Below are positions 25,984-40,600 of a stretch of DNA of 64,000 nucleotides, piece by piece (the stretch's first letter is position 1; each line of letters starts with the position of its first letter). The notes under the pieces are model-generated. The model saw only the letters and a program-made list of their open reading frames with translations, was not told where the DNA came from and ran no database searches. This stretch comes from Rhea pennata. Its lineage: Eukaryota; Chordata; Aves; Rheiformes; Rheidae. Where the stretch lies: assembly GCF_028389875.1 (NCBI RefSeq), contig NC_084682.1, positions 6,706,001-6,770,000 on the forward strand. The letters are read 5' to 3'. Made by a program: the position numbers and the translations under genes.

Positions 25984-26739
25984 CCTCTGAGGAGAACTAA
26001 TAGAAAGGTTTGTATCCAGTATTTCATAGTGGTTCATACTTTTAATACCTTAACTGCTGTATCCAATGGCACACTCTCTTTCAGTAACACTGCAGATATT
26101 GAGGAAAACTGGACAGGAAAGGCCTTTGGAATGTAATAGGTGAAAAATAATTTTACCATCAGCTTTGCAGCTTGCAGATCAGAGACTAAAAATTTATTGG
26201 AATAATTATGCTGCTGTTTTGGATACCTTCACGTGATACTCTGACACTCAAGGTTATTGCAATTACATTACACCATGCTACTATGGTGACTTGGATGCTT
26301 TCAAAATATTCATTTTCCTTTAATTTAAAATACCTTACGCAAATATGTGAATATTTAAATATATAAAAATGAGTATAGCATATACCGATAGAAAGGACCT
26401 GAGCTCTACTAAGCCATATGCCCTGAAATAGTCTCTAAATTATAGAGAAAAGGCACTCTGACGAGATCTGTGTTTTGCACTTCCCTAAAAATGTTTCCCA
26501 AAGACAAGGGGGTACTCTGGCAGTGAAGGTACTTGGTAGTGCTCTGGATATGTCTCCCTGAATCAAATTTTGCTAGGGTCTCAGAAGGGTCCTGGTGCAG
26601 GAGCAGGTACCCTCACATCATTCCTGATAGAGGTTTGTCTAACTCGTTCAGAAAGATGGAAACTGCATCCTCAGCTTTTTCCAGCATCGTAGTATCTTAT
26701 TGATAGGATTTTTTCTCAATATGTAACCTTGCTGCAGTT

Positions 26740-27090
26740 TAAGCCTGTTATTTCTTGACCTGACTGTTGTGGTCATAGAGAGTGGACATTATCTTCATGT
26801 CTCATCATGCTTGTTCCTTCTCTATACTAACCAGTTCTTTCATTTTACCTCACAGACTGGGGTTTTTTAGCCCTTGAATCTCTCCTTTGGACTCACTCCA
26901 GTTAGCCCATTATCTTTCTGGAAGTGTGTTGCCCCAAACTGGACACAAGACTTCAGCAGAAGCTTTACCAGGGACTACTGGAGGGAGCGGACATCTGGCT
27001 GGTCTCAGTGCTGTCAGAAAGATGACTTTTCTCCTGAGCTTCTCCGTCTCACTGTGAATTGTCTCAAATATTTGTTCTGATACCCATGTG
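26740..27090 (-). repeat. Old CR1 LINE fragment, antisense
   Basis: Plus-strand phrases TGGACTCACTCCAGTTAGCC, GAAGTGTGTTGCCCCAAACT and GGACACAAGACTTCAGCAGA match the reversed CR1 3' region ('tggactcgctccag ... gaagtgtggtgcccagaactggacacagtactccag'). The copy is decayed and lies upstream of the first merlin-like coding exon. Confidence 0.7.
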
Positions 27091-28612
27091 ATTTGGTAAC
27101 TAACTCATATGTTCTCTGCCTCAACTTCCCTACAAGTCAAAAATTCATACACATTTTTTCTCTTAGGTATTTGGGGTTTTTAGATGAGGGGGCAAATGCA
27201 AAGTAAGTGGAAAATACTCAGTATGCTTATGTGCCATTTTAAGACTCAGTGGAAGAAAGACAAGATATTTTATAAAATCTTGAAAGATTTGGACAAGTGG
27301 AACTTTTCAATTTAAACTGGAACTTTTATTTTGGGGTTTCTTAAGAAGAGATTGGAAGTCTGCCATGTTATAGTAGCTTTATTTTGTAGGAAACCAAGAA
27401 TGCCTTAGTCTCCTTGTAGCCTTTATAGCTCACTGATATTAACTAGGCTGTGCAAATCTGAACTATTAATTTTATGAAAGAAAAACAAGAAAATTTTACA
27501 GCTTTATTTCCTATGCTCAAAAGTAAACATCTGAGAAGTGCGTAGTGCAAATTCACAGTACATCATTTAGCCCTAGCTTGCAGTGTTTGATTTGACTGGT
27601 ATCCTCAAAACCCTCTGGCAATGGAACAAATGTGTTTTCATGCATTTTATTTTTGAAGGCATGCGGTCAATTGCATTTTAAAATATAAACTTTTTGAAGG
27701 AATATTTGGTAGGCCTATGAAGAACTTAATTTCACATTACAAGAAGTCCACTGGAAAAATCAGCTTTTTAAAATAGCTTTCATCATTGTGAGCTAGTATG
27801 CTCAAGACAGCAGCATAAACTTTGCTTAATTTCACTAGCATTTGTATTATTGTAGGGAGTTAAGATCCTATGATGTGGATAAATGCAACAGATTAGTTGC
27901 TCAGGGCGTCATAACTGATGGAAAAGGGTTGACGTAAGGATGATACCATATTTTTTTGCTATATAATGCAGCTGTCTGCCATATGTTTTACAAACGGTGC
28001 TTCCACTGATGCATTTGTTGCAGAGAGACTGCAGGAGGAATTTTGCTTGGATATGGGAAGGGGATGAGGAATGCCATGTTTATGTTGCCGTGACTCAAAA
28101 TCCAAGTGTTACCTATGTGAAACTGTGCCTATTTATCTGTTACAGAGTTTCAGAGCAAGACACTGCTGAATTGCATGGATGTTGATTGTATGGATCACAA
28201 GGGCTGGATTGGAGGATCCCTAGATGTCCTCAGGCGTAGTGAGAGGCAGACCCCTGGATCTTGCAATATAAGGTCTGAATGAAACTCATTCTAGTACTGT
28301 GGAATTCCAGTGCTTATACAGATATGAGACAAAAAACAAGAATTATTTTTTGGAACAACTGTTTTTAAAGAGTAGATCCCCATGCTAAACTATATATATA
28401 TATAAAAAAAATTTTAGATCCTTTTTTGTTTATGGTCAGAGCATCTTTTTGGATGCTCTAACATGTATAAAGACAGCTCATAGTGAAGGATGACTTTATA
28501 CAAGTTTGGACTTATCCTACCTTAGAACTTAGCCAAGAAAATGTTGTTATATTTCCAGCCCTAAATGTAAGACGTGTTCAATTTCAGGTGTGGCTATCAT
28601 AAGCTAAAAAAT

Positions 28613-31600
28613 ATGTCTATCCGAGGCCTGAAGAAGAAACAACCGAAGACTTTTAAAGTCAAAATCGTAACAGTGGATGCTGAAATGGAGTTCAGTTGTG
28701 AGGTAAGAGTCCTCAGCAGAATGCTAGAAAGAGATGGAGACTGCCCTTTGTATTAGCAAGATATAAGAGATATTCCAAAGATATTTCAAAATTCTGTAAA
28801 AAGCCACAGGTGGAGTTGAGGTGCTAGACAGTAGTTGTGAATAAAGGAATGGAATCACTAAAGGCTGAAGAGAGTAGTGGGTTAGGGGAGCAATTCCTTG
28901 CTCTGCTCGCTAACTTCCATATTTAGCTACAAAGTCTGTGAAAAATATCACTTCAGTTTGGTAGTACTAGCCTAAGTTATGTGAAGGCAGTACACTATTA
29001 GTGCCCCCCCCCCCAAAAAAAAAAAAGCCTGCATCTATCTTGGAATGGGTAAAAGTTTAAATTCTGTTTGCCTTAAAATCGATCCATTATTTTTATAAAA
29101 ATGTGTCACACTATCACAGCACGTGATGCAGGGCTTCTTGTTTGTAAGTGTGCCTATTTCCACGTCGGTTTTTTAAGTGGCACGATTCTTAAGACACCCT
29201 CAATGAGGAAAATCTTATCAGAATTCATTGAAATATGTTGCTTGTAAAGTAATTTACCAAATGATACTTCCATGATTTCCATGGGAAATTTCTTCAAATA
29301 TGAGTTTACCATTTGTAAACTCCAGTTTATTTCTTCAGCTAGAATGACTCTGGTTTTCTCTGAGCTGAGGAGAAAAATGATCCATGTGAATGGAGAAGCT
29401 AGCTCCTCTTCTATTAGTTATGGCTATCTAGTAAATTAGGTAGAGAAATCATGTCTGCAGAAAAATGTGGAAGAATACAAACATACCAACTGATCAATTG
29501 CTAAATGATTTGGGCTGTTCAGGAGACAGAGCTGTGTGGCTGATGAATTCCTGATCATTCAACAGAAGCAAAAAGATGTATTATTTTGAGAAAAGGAGCT
29601 GGAAAACTGAGGTCCAGTGAGACTGACAGCTTTAATGAGAGATGACTATCTCGTGAGGGGTTTAGTATTTCATTAAGTCCTGCAGCGACAGAATGTTAGT
29701 CATAGGCAGTGCATTTCTGTTCCTTATTGATCTAGAATACCTGAAGGCAGAGTCATGAAAATAACGGATTTGGAAATACGTTTTTGATATATTCCTTCCT
29801 GTGTTATCCCTCACTTCTCAAATATTGCTGTTTTCCTGAGATGATTTCCTACTTCCCATCCAAATACTGCCTAGAAATTCATTTTTTTGCTATTAAGTTT
29901 CTCAGTGGCTGCCCATGCGATTAGACAAAATCATGTTTTAACACGTAGCCAAATAGAAGAAACAGATGTGCAACCTCTTCTATGAAAAATGAGACATAGT
30001 GTGTGTGTGTGTGTGTGAAATTCAGGACCTTTAATCAAAATCTGTTCTCTATGGAGCTGAGCTAGTAAATTACTCTCATTCTGTATCTACCCCATCAGAT
30101 TAGATCACTATTTTTTTTTCTGGATACAAAAAAATCCTGACTGTACTGTACACTAAATTTTGCTTCTAGAAGACAGACTCCTGTTCATTTAAATCAAAGT
30201 AGCATAAAGGCTTGGCTTAACACCAGTAAAATAACTGAGGTATGCAAAAGATGGATTTGCTTTATGATCGTTTGACACTTTTACTGTGCCCTGGCACTCC
30301 TTTAATTTCCCCAGGCCTCCTCTCCAGTCTTTCCAATTTGTATAGGCTGTTGAATAAGACTTTACAAATATTAATAAAGCCTTGCCACATACTTAGGAGA
30401 TTATGATCCTGATTCCCTGTGCTTGTGAAAGTGCTTGATGCTGTGGTAAATGACTACAGCTGCTTTGTGAATGTGAGTGTGGAGGAGAGGAAGAAGAGAC
30501 AGAACACCATAATTACTGCTCCTTTGCTGTAGACAATGGTGGGTATATTTCACTGAAAAGCTAAAGGTGAGATAAAGTAGTTCGCAGAGAAAGGCAAATG
30601 GTAGCCTGCTTTCCTTGCCTAAAATGTAGCAAATTCAAGACAAAATCCATTTTTGCTTACTTTCTTCTAGATGAAGTGGAAAGGAAAGGACTTGTTTGAT
30701 CTGGTGTGCCGAGCACTTGGTTTAAGAGAGACTTGGTTCTTTGGATTGCAGTACACAATAAAAGGAATGTGCACCTGGTTAAAGATGGACAAAAAGGTAT
30801 AGAAAATGAAGCGTGTGTGGGGAACACAACCTGGCAATTTCTACTTCTAAAAGAGTTGCTTTTTTTGGCTCAGGAGCTAAAGGAAGGTGTGTTAAATGAC
30901 AACCCATAATTCTAGATGGTATCTCTTTTAAGGCTAAAGAATTTCATTGTTATACTGTCTGACTCTTTGTATAACATTTGGCCTGGAGTGTCACACTGAT
31001 CACTGTTATATGGGCTAATTGTTTTTACATTAAAGCTAAACATTTGCCCTTCCTACTAATATTTGAAGAGGCTGCTTTAAGTGGATTATCAGCTGCTTTC
31101 TGATTTTTCTCTAGAATATTATTTGGAGACATTTCTGTATTTTTCTTGCTGATTTTATTTTTATTTAAATAGGTTTTAGATCAAGAAATCCCCAAAGAAG
31201 ATCCCATTAGCTTTCACTTTTTGGCTAAATTCTACCCAGAGAAGGTAGAAGAGGAACTGTTACAGGAGATTACCCAGCATTTATTCTTCCTTCAGGTCAG
31301 GAACAGCTTTTTTTAACCACGAGTTCCTTATGTGTTCATCCTACTCCTTTTGTATTGCCTTTGATCTTGTTGACAGATGTTAGTCTCAGAATGACTCTGT
31401 CCACTTTAGCCATGTGAGATGTCCCTGTAAATATCTCATTTTCTAAAATACAAACATCTCTCCTGAATACTGTGGTTTTATGTGATATTAAATTGAATGT
31501 TGTTTTTGTTCTCTTGATTGCTTTACTTGCTGTGTTTGTGCTAGGAATAGCAGTCAAATTGGTGGGACCTGTAGCTTCATGTTTGCTCCTAACAGTCTAT

Positions 31601-34600
31601 ATTAAAAAAATATATCCATGCAAAGTTAGCACTGCTTGAAGAACCTTCTCTTCTGAAGCTAGTGGAAGAAGAAAAAAGTAGCAAAAATGAGTATTTTTGG
31701 AGATTTTTTTAAATTTTTTTAATTTTTTAATGCATTTTATGCCCTGGGCCTGACATTGATCAAAAGAACAGATCTGTTAAGCCAATTCATTCTGGGTTCC
31801 TCTTCAAATCTGAAACATTTTTAAGTAAAAAAAAAAAAACAAAAAAAAAAAAAAAAAAAAACTCCCCAAAACCCCCCAAATTTTGCTCTGCTTCATTAAT
31901 TTAACATTTGAAACTGGGAATGGAATCCTCTTCTCCCTGTATCTGTAATTTGTTATATCTAGGCACTTAAAATATGTTTTCAAAGCTTGTTGGGATGGCA
32001 TGGTACAGCTTTTACAAATTCTACAGTGATTTAGCACATAATTATGAAAGACAGGAGCACTGATTATTAGGTTACTTGAGTACAGGTGGATATGCAGAGG
32101 GACATTAATTTGCCAAGGTTCCCATTTTTTACTCAGGTTTGGAGTATGAGTCACGGAGATGAGTCAGCAAGGCTGGTCATAATCCATTTTGAATTTTGGG
32201 ACAAGACTTTATATAGGTTTGGAACTACTCTCCCACTTTAAATCAAACAGTACTTCTTGTTGTGTTGTATTTCTGTGCGCTAACAGTTCTTCTCCATAGC
32301 CACGCTCGTTACCGATCCTGTGAGACAACACAGTGCAGTATTTGTGGGAGCTAGTTTCATGCTCGGAGGACAAGAAATTTCAGATTGATTTAATTTATTC
32401 TTTCCTTTATTTCTACTGTTGCCCAGACATGAAGGCTTTTTCCTCATATAATTAGAACACTGTGATCTACTTCTATCTTTTTGTATTTGTCACCAGCATT
32501 GTATTTTCTGAGGTCTATGAAAATTTCTGTCTTATGTTAGATTTTAGGTCATCAGTGTACCACTTCAGGGTTAACATAATGTGATGTAGGTGAGTTTGTT
32601 TGTTTTTAACGCCAAACTTCCTGGGTCATCAGTCTGGCCTCAGGCAGGTTCACTTACCCCAACTGTATTTTTTCTGCTAAACTTTACATATTTGCTCTTA
32701 TTAGCTGTTTGTCTGATAACTGGACTAGCAGCAAATGTCTGTAATTTTTCTGAAGCAATTTAAATGAGACTGCATTTCTCAAGGTTTCTGCCCTAATTGA
32801 TCCAGTGCTGAGATGTGTAAAAGTGAAGCTATCATTGCATCAGCCTGAAGAGTTTTCCTGAGCCTTGGACAGCTGTTACCTGCTCTGGCCTCAGCTAAGT
32901 TGGACGAAGAGAGGTCTTGAGAGTGTCACTGTTCTCTTAGACCTGCTGGTAAAATCTCTTGTGTAACCATTCCCTAACCCAGTTCTGTCAAAATGTACAG
33001 GATTAAAAAAGACCTGTTATTAGATGGATGAGCTATGTGCAGGAGTGACTACTCAAGCAATTATGGTGGCAGTTGTGAAGGTGGAGAAGACGGAAGGAAC
33101 AGTGATAAGCAGCTGGGGACAATAGTTTTTCCCATATCAGCTGCAGCTGGAACAGGACCTGTGACTGCAGCCTAGCCCTGAAAACTCTGAAGCTCCTAAA
33201 AATAGTCCATGTGGTTACTGGGAGATCTTGCTGTGTATGACTGTAGAAGGCACGATCACTAGGAGACAAGGACTCAACCTGTCCTTCAGGAATCTGCATT
33301 TTGGATTGTAGGGATAAAAGATCATGTAGTTTGGTGTCTGTCCTGAAACATAGGTGTGTTCATCTAGTAAGTTCCAAAGGGGGTTGCAGATGGTCCCTTG
33401 TTGGTCAGCTGCCTGTTCCAACATCCATGCTAATCCAGCTTCTTTCTTGAGTTGCTGCAGAATCCTCTGCAAGTTGCAGCTTTCTGAGGGGTTACTTCTT
33501 TCTGGTAGTTTTCAGCAGTACATGTCTGTGCAAGCATACTGGATATATGGAGGAAAATTGGTCTGCATCTGTAAATGAGCACAATGAATACACTCATTCC
33601 CTGAGGAGGATGTTAGTGAAGTAATGAGAAAATGCTGTTGTTCCAAGGGTTAATATATGAGCTAGAACTTCATCCAGAACCCTTAACCACTTGGCAATTT
33701 GTTTCTTAAGCTAATTTTGGAAAGGAATGAGAGGGGCAGAACTCTTCCTCATCTTTCTTTTAATCCTGTTTTTTTGCCTTTGCTTTTCTTTTCTCCTTGA
33801 ACCTGCCTTGACTGGCAGATACACAATTAGCAAATTCTTCTCATTCCACAGTTGAAAAACAAGACAGAAACAAATTTGAACTTGCCAAGTTTCCTGACTA
33901 TAAGGACTTAAGATCACACCTGGATACTAATAGGAAAAACATGTACAGACATCTGGATGCTTACAGTTTTCAGTTCTACTGACTATTCAGACCTTTACAT
34001 ATTAATGTGGCATACCAGCTTTTTGCCAAACATGAATAAACTTAAGACTAAAGCTAATTTTTTTTTTCTGTTTAAAGATTAAATAATTTTCTCTTTTATA
34101 AAGGAGCATAAGAAAACATCCTTATAAGATTTTATTTAAAAACTCAGGCACATATATATGGGATTTATCTTAAGTTTTTCCTCAATTCTGAAAGATATCA
34201 TTTGTACCATGGAATATGAAAGCTGCAGCTTTCCAATTTGGAAGAAAAATCTTTTCATTTTTTCCATTTTACAGCTTAGTTTTCCCTACACTACAACTCA
34301 AGTTCATATACTGTGCTCACCAGAGGCTAAATTTAAAAGAAAAACTCTTTCGGTTCATTTCAGTTCACAGTGCCTACAGTTCCAACTTGTATTTGTAGAT
34401 AGTTCAGCATTATCTCAAGTAATTTCTTTCTTCCATTTTGAAAATGTTTAAGACTGCATTATGCAAATCTTTCTTATCTTGTGCTTGTTAATAGGCTAAA
34501 TTCATTATATTTGAGGCAAGTTGTGAATATGATTTAGTGGGGTTTTTCTTCTTTCCTCTTAGTTTTTTGAGGTAGAAAACCCAGCAGGTATAAAGTCAAG

Positions 34601-37600
34601 CAACCTCTTATACTATTACACCTCTAATCACGGTAGCACCAGAGATTATTAAAGTTAAATGGTAAAGAGTCTTTTAACTTCTTTTATTCTCTGCTTTTGT
34701 TTTTAAGCCTCTACATTTTTTGTTGTACTTGGACCACAATATTTGAATAGATTCAGTGCTCTATTAGGCAGTTTCCCTTTGTGGGCTCTCCTTCATTCTC
34801 CAATACTGCAACACTGGCTTGTGAACATTGCAGGTCTGTTCTCATTGAGGGTTTACTTTCTGGACAGCTTGTAAACATCCTAATGTTTTCATCATAATGT
34901 CTCTATCCTTGGAGATATTCAAAACTCAGCTGGACAGGGCCCTGAGCAACCTGATCGGGTTGGACCTGCTTTGACTGGATGATCTCCAGTGGTTCCTTCC
35001 AGAAATTCAGTATTTTACATGTTGTAAAGGTAACTGTTTTTCAACAAAACTGCATTTTTTTTTTGTTGTATAGGCTTTTAGTACCCTTCTAAGTAGTAGG
35101 TCAGATCACTGTTTTGTGTAGCCTGTTTAGCACCATTGAATACAAGAGATTATGGTGATTTGCAGTAGCTAAGGAGCTCACCTGCCTTTTTTTAATGTTG
35201 AAGGCAAAATTGCTATAGTTTCATTCTGGGGTATGAGTTGGTAATAAGAGGGAGCATGAGAAAGGGTGTTTCACTATATTTGTTTGAAGGTAGTATGAAA
35301 AAAAAACCCTAATGATAAGACTAAAAGTTTTTCCTGATTTATGGAAAAGACATGTTTTTATTCTAAGCTGGAAATAATTTGGTTGAGAATGTAACAACTG
35401 ATTGTTGTCTTTTCACTGAGTTGTCTTACTGAAATTAAAATATTTCTTTAGCTTTCGTGCTTATTTCCAGAACTATAATTTACAATCAGAATTTAGTATA
35501 ACAGGTCTGTTTACATCCTTTAGCAGCATACAGAAGCCAGAAAATGCAGGTAAGTTTGTTTTGCCAAACTGGAATAAAGATTCTTTCACTGAGAGCTAGA
35601 ATGAAGCCTCTGCTCTCTGCAAGGAGCATTTACAAGAAAGTACTTGCAGTAGTTTTTAGATAACATCTGATAATATTTTGCACTTATAAATCACCTTTAT
35701 TCAAGGTGCAGTGCAAACATTAGGAAAACCTAGCTATCATAAATTAGACATGAAGGGCTATTTCAAAGCAAGGAGAAAAGAAAAACAGTGAAATGAAGTG
35801 CAGACAATAAAATTCATCTTCTGTAGCACATTCTTTTTCAGGATTCCGTATTTAAGAGTAGGGAGATAGCTGACTGGCATTTTTATGAACCTAAATTAAG
35901 ATATTTTAGCTTTCAAAATTTTGGCTTTTCATTCAATATAACCTTAAGTAAAGATTTTCTGTGTATAAATGCTGCTTTATTGTTGCTGTTATTAACTCCT
36001 GATGACGATTGCCAAGTCATTAGTTTGGGCATGTCCAGTTTCATTTCAAGCCTGACATAAGTCCTGACTTTGAGCTCCTTCTGTAACTTGCTCCCATTTA
36101 TTTCTTGATTTTTAGGTTAAGAAACAGATACTGGATGAGGAAATTTATTGTTCTCCAGAGGCAACAGTTTTACTGGCTTCTTATGCTGTTCAGGCCAAGG
36201 TTTGTGAATAATGGTACTCTTTACTTTTTTTAAATACATTTGCATTGTGTTAAGTAAAATGTGCAAAAGTGCTAAACTTTGTTAAAGAAATAGGTCATCT
36301 AGGAAGGTATAGGTACAGGCGTTAATAAGCATTGCATGCCATTATGAGCCACTGCAAGGATTCTGAGAAGAAGCTTGCTTGCTGTTTTACACAGTTCTGG
36401 AGACCTCTTTGGACCTAACCTTTTCATGAGGTTTCTCCTGGTTAATTTTCCTGTTCTGAAAAATGTCCTTGCGTACAGCAGGTGCTGATACCTTGAGCTC
36501 ACACTTAGCTGCCTAACTCATGGTAGGACATAATGATTTAGGTATCTGTCAGGATAAAGTGAACTGATTGTCACCTGGAGCCAAACTCATACAACAGCTG
36601 AAGGCAAACACAAGCTCTTGGCAGGGATGGCCATCTGCAGCAGGCCTGCTGCAATAGAGGTAGATGAGCTTACATCCCTGAACTTAGCCCATAGCTCAGA
36701 GGGTGTGAAATGTCAGGAACTGGCATGAAACAAAAGCTATGCAGCCAGGAAGTTCTTCAGCATTCTACATCTAGTAAGCTGAAGTATCTTTTCTTTTCTT
36801 GGGACAGTATGGTGACTACGATCCGAATTTTCATGAGCCAGGCTTTCTAGCCCATGATGAACTTTTACCCAAAAGGGTAAGTCTTTGTTATGTATAAAAA
36901 CAAATCTTTGAATCAACTCTTTAATGCATCACAGATACTGCTGTGGGATTAACCAGAGCATTAGAAACTTTGTGTTTGCCCTGAACTTGGCAAAATGCTG
37001 TGAACTGCATTGCTATATTTACATTCACTGAGAGAGGCAGCACATGTATTTGTATGTTCAAGGCAAAACAAACTTCTTCCCTTCTCTGTAGGTCCTCAGG
37101 CAGTATCAGTTGACGGCAGAGATGTGGGAAGAAAAGATTACTGCTTGGTATGCTGAGCACAGGGGTATTGCCAGGTATTGATATGATCTCATTCTTTGAA
37201 AATCCCATATATTTCAATAACCATTTTTTTTTGCTGTCTTCAGTAAAATTTGGCTTTTGTAAGTGAGGAAAGAGACACTGGGCTCCAAGTCATGCTTCTA
37301 ATAGGTTCCTTTATTTCTAAGTTGGGGGGGCACACTCCTCATTCTGGGTACAAAGTGTCGTCTTGTGTAGGGCACCAAGTGCTTGTAAGTTGGACTTGCT
37401 TTGAAGTGGGCAGAGAAGCTGAGGGCTTGTGCTGAAGTTCATGACCTAGCCTATCTAGAATAGGGAGTCCTGTCCTGGCAGATTCTTGGTATGCCAGCAG
37501 AAAAGTTCCTGAGCACTAGGCTGACATTGTTAGTGCTAAGAGATTAGTCTTTTAAGGGAATCAGTTAAGTACCTGGAGTTGCTGGTGTCTGCCCTGAACT

Positions 37601-40600
37601 TTCTAGAACTGTATCAGGCTTTTCTAACCCTAGAACAAAGGAGGAATCTGATTATTTTATACCTTATGAAAGTCATGGCTCAGCAAGGTGTCAGTGCACT
37701 TAGCAAGGAACCAAAACAGTAGACATGGCATAGCAGTTCCAGGACTATGAATTTAGTGCCTTCCCATGCGGACATTCAGCTACTTCTAACACATTCAGCA
37801 TGCCTGGAAATTCAACTAAAGAAGTAGGAGTTGTTGGCACCCAGAGGCAGCCTTTCCCAATCCTTCAGTTTGTCTTTGGCTGTTGTAGATGCTTCTTAGC
37901 TCTATGTTTTCTGAATATTTTCCTCAAGACCTGCTGGTGTCTTGCTTTGGAGGGAGAGCAACAGTGAGTGGAGAGGTTCTCACCTTTTGGAATCTGCCCA
38001 AACCACTGTTTAGAACTTGTTCAAGATTTATTTCTCAATGAACTCTACTTCCTAAAGAAAGTCTTCTATGATGTGAAGAAAAGGGGAGAGGAGGTTTCCA
38101 AGAGATGGTAATGATGGGGTGGCAAACCTAACCCACAAGGATAAGATTGGACTGGAATTTTAATGAAGATTGCACTATACATGATTCATGAGATCAAAAT
38201 AGGCAAAGATTTACTGTTTTTTTTTTCTGTAGAGGTGCTGTTTCTATCACCCTGCTTACGTTGTTGAGAGCAAGGCAGCAAAATTAAAGAAAGTGCCAAG
38301 AACTATATTGTCTGTTCTTTTCTAAGTGGGGAATGTAGAATCGGCTAGGAGGGGAAAGGTTGGATAAAAATTTCCGAGTGTAATCACATTATTATTCTCT
38401 AGGGATGAGGCTGAGATGAACTACCTGAAAATTGCCCAAGATTTGGAAATGTATGGTGTCAATTACTTTCCCATTGCTGTAAGTGTTTTCTTTTAGCAAT
38501 TTGCAACTGCTGTTGAGTATGATAGTGTCATTTTAAATTCCTCTAGGGAGCTTAGAGCTGGGACTCCTGGGTTCTGCTTTTCTCTGCCACTAGCAGGCTG
38601 TGTAACGATCACCCTGACACAGTTTACTTGCCTGCTAAATGAGTTAGTGAATAAAACAGTAATCTAAAATCTGTCAAAGCTCTTGGGTGGCTCTGGGTAT
38701 GTAATAGCAGGAAGGGAGAGAAACAGTTTGAGCTGTTTCAATCAACCTAGAGGACTAGATCTGTTAGCTGGCAGTGACCACGTTGGTACTTCTGTAGAAC
38801 AGATTATGAATGTTCTAAAAATACAAATACATATCAATATCTTAAAATAACTGGTTCTTTTCAGTGGTTCAGTGTCACTGTGAATACTCTTTACTGACAC
38901 CTGCTGTGTGCTTTTTTGTTTAGCAAAATAAAAACCATACAGATCTCTTACTTGGAGTTGATGCCAAAGGTATTCATATCTACAGCATTAATAACAGGTT
39001 CTCTCCGAATAAGTCATTTGAGTGGAGCGCTATCAGAAACATTTCCTATAGTGAGAAAGAGGTATGATAGATCTAATATATTTTTTTATATGCAAAGGGT
39101 GTGGACCTGGGATTCTTGGAACAGGCTGATAGCTGTCTCTGTTTAAACAGTTTGGGGGGGAAAAAAACCTAGGGAGGTTTGTTACCAAACTAAAACTGGC
39201 AGACCTGCCTTTCAGATGTGCTGTATAACCTCAGTTTACGTAGGAGCCAAAGGCTGCTCTGAATTTTCCATACTTGTGCCATCTACTGTTCTGATTTCTT
39301 CCCTGCTGCTTGACCTCTACTAAGAGATCAATGCACTTGTTTTGCAGAAGATCTATGTTGCAAACACCACTATGGCTGGCTTCAGTCATCTCAGCAGGGA
39401 TTAGATGGTCCGTAAGAACTTCAGTTTCATTTGCAGAAGCTATATTTGTAGATGATGTTTGAAGTACACTGGCAAGAGATATGCAGAGGGACATCTCTGG
39501 TTTTATGTCTGAATTCTACAAGTTTTATCAGTGCATGATTTCAGTCTTCAGCACAGCCCCACTATTACATAAATTTCACTCTGATTTCAGAGCCCATCTT
39601 CTACTCGTAAAAAGTAGAGCAGGGAGTTGGTGAAGTTGTGAGCCCTTTCAGATGAAAGGGATGTGGCTACATGGAAGGCTATAATCAGAAAAACAAAACC
39701 AGAAAAATGTTGGTACTGGAATACCTGGAAACTAGCAACCAAAGGACAGCACAGCCTGTTCCTTTCTTTCTGTGGGTCTTAAACAAATAATAAACCCAGC
39801 CAACCAAAGCCCCCTTGAGAGTTAGATTTACTGTCCAGAGTTAAATGTACATATATTGAATCAGGCAGGGCAATCTACAGGAGCGTTCTACCTTCAAATG
39901 GTTTTCTTTCCTTACATAACATTAAGCTTCCCTGCTGGTCAGTGAATAAACTGCTTTAATTCACAATTGGGAAGTTGGACAGCCCTGTATTAAAACTCTG
40001 CTGTTTTCAAAGACATTCACAGCCCTGCTTCTTGCCAGACAAACACATTCAACTGATTGTTGCCTACTGGGTGAAATGAGCTACAGTATGTTATGATGTT
40101 GATGCCTCAGATGGCCTGAAATTATATATTGCATTGCAAATGAATTATAAGAATAGAGTGCTAACCTGTGAGTCTTAAAGAAAGCTATTTTTTATTATGC
40201 AGCTGAACTGAGCTCAGCATAAGAAGTGAAACACTGAGCATTGACCTGGCAGTATGCAAGCCCTTCATGTCCTCTAAAAACATCTTGGGAGATAGGACTG
40301 AAAATTTGAGAAAATGGGAACTCCATGAGGCTATCTGATAGGAAGAGACACGAATGCTTTGGGCCTTTATGATGCATTTTATTTGCACCTGACATTATTT
40401 GAATTCAGAGAGGTATTTAACATCTCCCTGACTTTAAGAATATGACATCTTCTGGGGATTAATAATGTATTCTGCTTTCCTAAAAACCAGTGACTGTTCC
40501 AGTGTTCTCAGTAGTTTCCAGTGTACAGGTGGTAATATGAAAACCACCACCCAAACTGCTACCAGGTGTGGGTCTGTGGGAAGCATTGTCTTCTGACTTG

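Noticed and set aside
35660-35760. Faint L2/MIR-like words (CACTTATAAATCACCTTTATT) in a merlin-like intron
   Set aside because: The similarity is too short and diverged to separate from chance by eye.
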